Assembly: GCA_008973525.1 (NCBI GenBank)
Contig: WACJ01000526.1
Location: 1,488,001 to 1,552,000 of the forward strand
Direction of reading: 5' to 3'
Source: Stenopsyche tienmushanensis
Lineage: Eukaryota > Arthropoda > Insecta > Trichoptera > Stenopsychidae
Length of the DNA: 64,000 nt
Part shown: positions 59,880 to 64,000 of the stretch, piece after piece
Layout: every line of letters begins with the position of its first letter
How positions within the stretch are numbered: position 1 is the first letter of the stretch
Notes under the pieces: generated by a model
Told to the model about the DNA's origin: nothing
Database searches by the model: none
The model's input: only the letters and a program-made list of their open reading frames with translations
Program-made: the position numbers and the translations under genes

Positions 59880-60140
59880 CCACTCAGTCAAGCTTTGAGT
59901 GAGCTTCGAGCCAGTTTCGAGCCAGCTTCAAGCTTTGAATCGGCTTCGGCTCATCTCCGAATAGACTTCGAGCTTTAGTTCAGCTTCGAGTGAGTTTCGA
60001 ATCTTGTTTTAAGACTCAGTCAGCTTTGATTCTGATCAAGGGTCAGTTTAAGGTTCAGCTTGAGTTTTGAATAGCTGCAGCCTGTTCAAAATGGAGCGAA
60101 TAAACATGCTGTGAAGAGACAATCGTCTTTGAAACCTTTG
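59880..60140 (+). repeat. LTR-like repeat B, downstream half, with AGCTTCGAG-rich array
   Basis: Carries many degenerate copies of a GAGTCAGCTTCGAGC-like unit, then CTGTTCAAAATGGAGCGAAT and AAACATGCTGTGAAGAGACAAT. The second part matches 49,195-49,260 on the - strand, where it follows the same AGCTC-rich stretch. It has the AATAAA signal of the family and lacks the upstream half. Confidence 0.65.
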
Positions 60141-60329
60141 AAAATGAATTAAAAATGTAAGAAAATATTTAATTTCAATTATTTTGTAATCACATACGAT
60201 GCATATACCGAAAGTAAGAGCACTGTGACAATAACGGGCTGTGGTTTCTTGTTTTTTAAGGGTTGGACATACTAAGTGGTAGAGGGAAATCTTTGGGCAA
60301 AGCGAGCATAACAGGAATACGGTAGTGCG

Positions 60330-60935
60330 TTAATTCACGTCACAATGTCCAGTTGTGTGAAAAATGTCAGTAAGAAATCCCGCCAAGTGTAAACGACTCG
60401 ACAATAGTGCTCACGAATTTCTTACACGGTTTGAATTGGGAGCTCTTTTGTAACTGAAGATAAAAAGTGGGTGGCTCATTACACGTCTGAGTCAAAAAGA
60501 CAGTCGTCACAATGGTGTCACATCAATTCCCCGTCTGCCAAATTATTCAAAACCACAATTTCGGGCAAAAGAAATCATGACCTCAGTGTTTTGAGACCGA
60601 AAAGGCATAATTTTGGTTGAATTTCTGCCACAAGGATAGACCATATTATACCGTATAAACAACGATATTGTGAGATCCTAAAAAAAATCAAAAGATGCAT
60701 TCAAAACAAAAGGAGGGAGTGTGCTTGTTGCAGGACAATGCACTTCTTGGAGCACTTCTTCAGTACTAAAAGTCTTGGTATCGTTTCGACAGAGCGTCAG
60801 TTTAGCTTCGGCCTTTTCATGTGTTGAAAATTAGAAGAAAAATGTAACCGTATCCGAAAGGACATTTTTGATAAAACTAGGATGAGTTTAATATCCACTA
60901 GCGGTGCATTATAAGCCGAAGACATTTAACCAAAG
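60330..60935 (+). pseudogene. mariner-group transposase remnant (HHYTPESKRQS type)
   Basis: Reads SAHEFLTRFELGAL, then VTEDKKWVAHYTSESKRQSS and QWCHINSPSAKLFKTTISGK, matching the mariner-like group with CDETWVHHYTPESKRQSMEW. Here the first catalytic Asp is in EDKKW. It continues in shifted frames with ILVEFLPQG-like, YCEILKKIKRCIQNKRRE and LLQDNAL (60,730-60,745). The normal ..HDNARPH motif is reduced to QDNAL. Several stops and shifts are present, so it is dead. It is diverged from the other mariners here, so at least two groups have been active. Confidence 0.7.
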
Positions 60936-61059
60936 GTAATGCTTTAAAAATTGGATCCGTCTCTAAATTTATCCCGTGATGTGTACATACGGGATAACGA
61001 TCCCATGTACATGCCGATTTGCAGGCAACGTGTTAAAAGCGTAATAATTTTCCTATTCC

Positions 61060-61440
61060 AAGTGTCATATCTCATCAGCATGAAGATCGTCGTTGACCTC
61101 CGAAGAACGACCTCGACCCATCCCCGGTAGCTTTCCACGGTCAGACGGAGCGCGTTAGACGTTAGTTTACGCCCAGAGTAAAAACATGTCCCAGATGTCC
61201 AGAGCGTTGGTTCTGTCTATTGTTAGAACACAGAAATTTCGTCAGATTTCGCGTCTGCCCAGTGACTTCCACCGGCGACTTCTTGTCATAACAGAGCCAA
61301 ATAGCTGGACACTCGCCCGTGTCCATCATCACGCCCAATTACTAGATAGCGAAATTTGCAACAAATCTTCGAAAACTCTCCGTTTACTTCGAAGTCCTCA
61401 GGGAATTCCCTTCCGCGTGTTTTCGTATTACGTCTGATGA
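61060..61440. other. GC-richer block with an 83-codon frame, function unknown
   Basis: 61,186-61,437 on + has an ATG and an open frame (MSQMSRALVLSIVRTQKFRQ...) within a region clearly less AT-rich than its neighbours. The reverse strand also has a short frame. I recognise no motif, and it has no splice-site support, so I leave it as an unexplained block. Confidence 0.3.
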
Positions 61441-61974
61441 TTTATTTATTTTACGAATACTACAATTAAGTGGGTTCTGTTCTTTAAACGAAACCTGTCT
61501 AGCACCGCCCCCTTTTCCAACTAGCCAACTTTCTGTGTAAACAATTTATTTTTATGCACTTTCCAAGCAAAATTTAGCGAAAATCTTTTTCCATTTCCTT
61601 GAATACTTTTTAAGAATATTTTCCGCATTTTACTCAGATGACCATGGAGATTAGATATAAATTGCCTCAAATAGCACACCAAAAGCAATGAAGTTTACTT
61701 ATATTTTTCCAACAACTTGCTGAATTACTAATTCATCGTTATTATCAATCACCATCATCAACGAGAAGCGATGTACGACGATCTACTAATATGTAGGCGC
61801 ACTAATCAAATGATGTTCATTATAAAAAAAGGTCTTAGCAACACGTGCTAATCTACATTAGAGATTCTCAACCTTTTTCCTCCAAGTAAGATTACTTTCT
61901 TCATAGACCCCCTAACACTTTTCTCTGTAATTGTTGGCACTTCTGTCTTCTAAATTAATTTTTGGCGGACTTAT

Positions 61975-62200
61975 TCCGTGGCTCGTATGGTCTCCAGACC
62001 TGACACCACTGGATTTCTTTGCCTAGGGACGTGGAATCCTAATTGAAATAATAATGCCGCCTTTGCAAAAATGAAAGAGGAAATGCTACTTAAGACAACT
62101 ACAGTTGAAATAAGAAAAGGGTATCGTGCGTTCATACAAATAAGAGATTGAACAAATTTTCTAAATAAATTTAATAAAAACATCTTAAACATAAAAAGTA
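61975..62200 (+). pseudogene. Tc1/mariner-like transposase C-terminal scrap
   Basis: Reads WLVWSPDLTPLDFFA near 61,985-62,030, the third catalytic residue region of the Tc1/mariner-like group that has W..RSPDLTPLDFFLWG. A stop replaces the WG position, and the rest degrades into a few shifted frames. It lies inside the hAT element 61,859-62,818 in the opposite orientation. Confidence 0.55.
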
Positions 62201-62359
62201 TTTTCCTAACTCTATCCCTGGCAAACAGGTAACTTCAATTTAACGACTTATTGAATGATTTACATGAAATTTAGCATATTGTTGAAAAGGATATAATCTC
62301 GAGAATTTTTTAATACTGAACTAAGATCAAAATAATTGTAAGTTTTTTGTTTATATAAT

Positions 62360-62740
62360 TTAGAAATATTTGGGACACTTAGGGCTTATGTGTGAAACGT
62401 AGCAAATGATCTCCTTAACCCCTAAAGATTTTGTCGGTACATATTTTATTAAACAATTGTTAGTAAAATTAGTTAATATTAATCGTAAATCACCGCGTTT
62501 TGGAACATTTAATCTAGTTTTTCTTAATAAATTGTTAACGTAACTAAATCCTACTCCAACCAAGTGAGAATAAGAAAAGGCTAAATATACTGGTTCGGTG
62601 ATGTCATCAATGTTAATCTTATCTTTTTCAATAACAGAAAGCTGCATCAAATATTCAAAATATCGAAAATCGTTTCGAAGTTTATTCATTGAAATTTTTC
62701 ATCAGTTTCCACAATGAGCTCAATTATAGAAATATTTAAA
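62360..62740 (-). pseudogene. hAT transposase C-terminus (ZBED5-like)
   Basis: The - strand frame 62,689-62,360 reads YSHLVGVGFSYVNNLLRKTR and LNVPKRGDLRLILTNFT, matching the C-terminal dimerisation region of ZBED5/FAM200-like hAT proteins (…GFS.V..LLSK.RN.L.I..RGDLRL.L). Its N-terminal and catalytic parts are gone. It is the own gene of the surrounding hAT element, judging by orientation and position beside the right inverted repeat. Confidence 0.7.
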
Positions 62741-62876
62741 TTCCTGAATGACTATAGATCCAATTCAAACTTGCATTAATCGCCAAGGGATCTACTTTGA
62801 CTAAGTTGGGAACCCCTGGTCTACATCTTAAGTTATTCTTAACATATTTGACTACAATTTTACATGCTTTAGGCGG

Positions 62877-62962
62877 GACGACTAGTAATTGCTTCACCGT
62901 AATTAGTGCTGTAATATGAGACGACTAGTAATTGCCTCTTCGCGATTAAAACTGTAATGCGG
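62877..62962 (+). repeat. tandem duplication, 2 x 43 bp
   Basis: Both units begin GACGACTAGTAATTGC and end near CTGTAATRYG (62,877-62,919 and 62,920-62,962), differing at several positions in the second half. Only two copies are seen. Confidence 0.75.
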
Positions 62963-64000
62963 AATAAGTATTACTATGTAACATATTAGTTTAACGTAGC
63001 GTAGAAGTGTATCTTCACAGGGGTAGTTTTTATCAAAATTGTCACACCGTTTTGATATTGATCATTGATAAAATATAGACGTTTTAAGAAATGATGACAA
63101 AGCAAGTTCATCCAAAAACTGTGCGGTATGTATATCAATCAAAAATTGTGTGACAATTCATAGATTATAATAAACTATAGACGATTTTATGGGTAATAAT
63201 AGTGAAATAGCCTTAAAAAACGAATGCGGAATTATGTACATCACAGTCTTGCTTGACGAACACTCGTTGTTCAGAATTCTTCTTTGGTTGATAATAAGCA
63301 CGGTTATTTTAATCTCGTCTGCAGCTGATCAGAATAATATCTTCGTACTACAAGTAAAATCATTATTTCGAACCCAGTTCTTAATTTGCATGGATTTAAT
63401 CTGGTTTTTTTTTCACACGTTATAAAAACACATAGTATTAATTATAATATAAAAATTGCTCCTATTCTGAATTCATGAATCTTTTGGATACGACAATTGC
63501 CATCAAATCTTGGAAATATCAGAAAATCGATTATCCGTTGTATGGAAAAATTATATGCCAACCAATATTAAACCCATTGCAATCAAAATTAAAATAATTC
63601 TTTGAAAAGCATAAGATGCATGTTATGACTTTCGTCGAAATGGCATTCGAAGAAATTCTACTACATGAAGTTGTCTCGAAAGCGGTTTTTTTTGCTATTA
63701 TTTATAAATTAATTATACCGATTATGTATTTGTTTTAACTTCAATACAGTTAACTAATTAGGTAATTACTTCACGGAATTAAATACAAAATTATATCGAA
63801 ATCGGTTTCTTATTTGTTGATTGTTAATATGTCACATTAACTAATCAACTGTCCATATATTAAGTAAAGCGGAAAGAAATGTCATTTTTTGTAATTTGGA
63901 GAAAAAAAATATTTTAAAAAAAGCTGTACAATATTACTCAATTAAATAATTTCCATTGTTATTTATAATCACCCTCCACAGATTAGGTAGCTTTTTAATG
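62963..64000. other. AT-rich end of window, no gene recognised
   Basis: Contains a 78-codon frame (63,189-63,425) with a hydrophobic stretch LLWLIISTVILISSAA, without family or splice support. No further exon of the NOS1AP-type gene was found. Confidence 0.35.

Larger units (their letters stand above)
61859..62818 (-). mobile_element. deleted hAT element with 8-bp target duplication, 960 bp
   Basis: The left end TAGAGATTCTCAACC (61,859) and the right end, read on -, CAGGGGTTCCCAACT (62,818) form hAT-type inverted repeats. They are flanked by atctacat (61,851-61,858) and gtctacat (62,819-62,826), 7 of 8 identical, a typical hAT target duplication. Inside is only the C-terminal part of its own transposase (62,360-62,740, -) and a piece of a Tc1-like transposase in the other orientation (61,975-62,200). 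So it is a deletion derivative that captured or received another fragment. Confidence 0.85.

Overview
This is AT-rich eukaryotic (animal, probably arthropod) DNA dominated by introns and decayed transposons. The evidence is exons of one host gene flanked by GT/AG splice sites, introns of 175 bp to about 12 kb, and dozens of broken mariner, hAT, Tigger, R1-type and LTR element remnants. No operon, CRISPR array, rRNA or tRNA gene was found. I cannot name the species; an insect or a crustacean such as a copepod would both fit.

The only host gene I recognise is on the + strand: a NOS1AP/CAPON-type adaptor (nitric oxide synthase 1 adaptor protein). Four exons at 32,981-33,052, 44,828-44,920, 45,096-45,272 and 54,971-55,154 encode most of its phosphotyrosine-binding (PTB) domain. 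All three joins between them are in phase 0. The first exon(s) before 32,981 and the C-terminal exons after 55,154 were not recognised and probably lie outside the window or in short exons I could not see. A long serine/lysine-rich open frame at 54,003-54,668 sits just before the last PTB exon. It has an in-frame stop upstream and phase-0 donors, so it could be an alternative first exon making a form without most of the PTB domain.

Layout: 1-32,980 is a graveyard of mariner, Tigger, hAT and R1-type fragments and unexplained AT-rich DNA. Intron 33,053-44,827 holds a mariner with a catalytic-site deletion (34,503-35,383), a nearly intact but gene-less LTR retrotransposon on the - strand (35,391-38,648; LTRs differ at 2 of 799 positions, tRNA-Leu-like primer site, 4-bp target duplication), and a cluster of hAT transposase remnants (41,600-42,940). 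Intron 45,273-54,970 holds a Tigger remnant, shared LTR-like repeats, two mariner pieces in opposite directions, an LTR-like block (49,085-49,640) and an R1-type reverse transcriptase fragment. From 55,155 to the end are more mariner remnants and a deleted hAT element with clear 8-bp target duplications (61,859-62,818).

The genes do not form a pathway. The host gene is one large transcription unit whose introns are filled by transposons, and every mobile element seen here is non-autonomous or dead.
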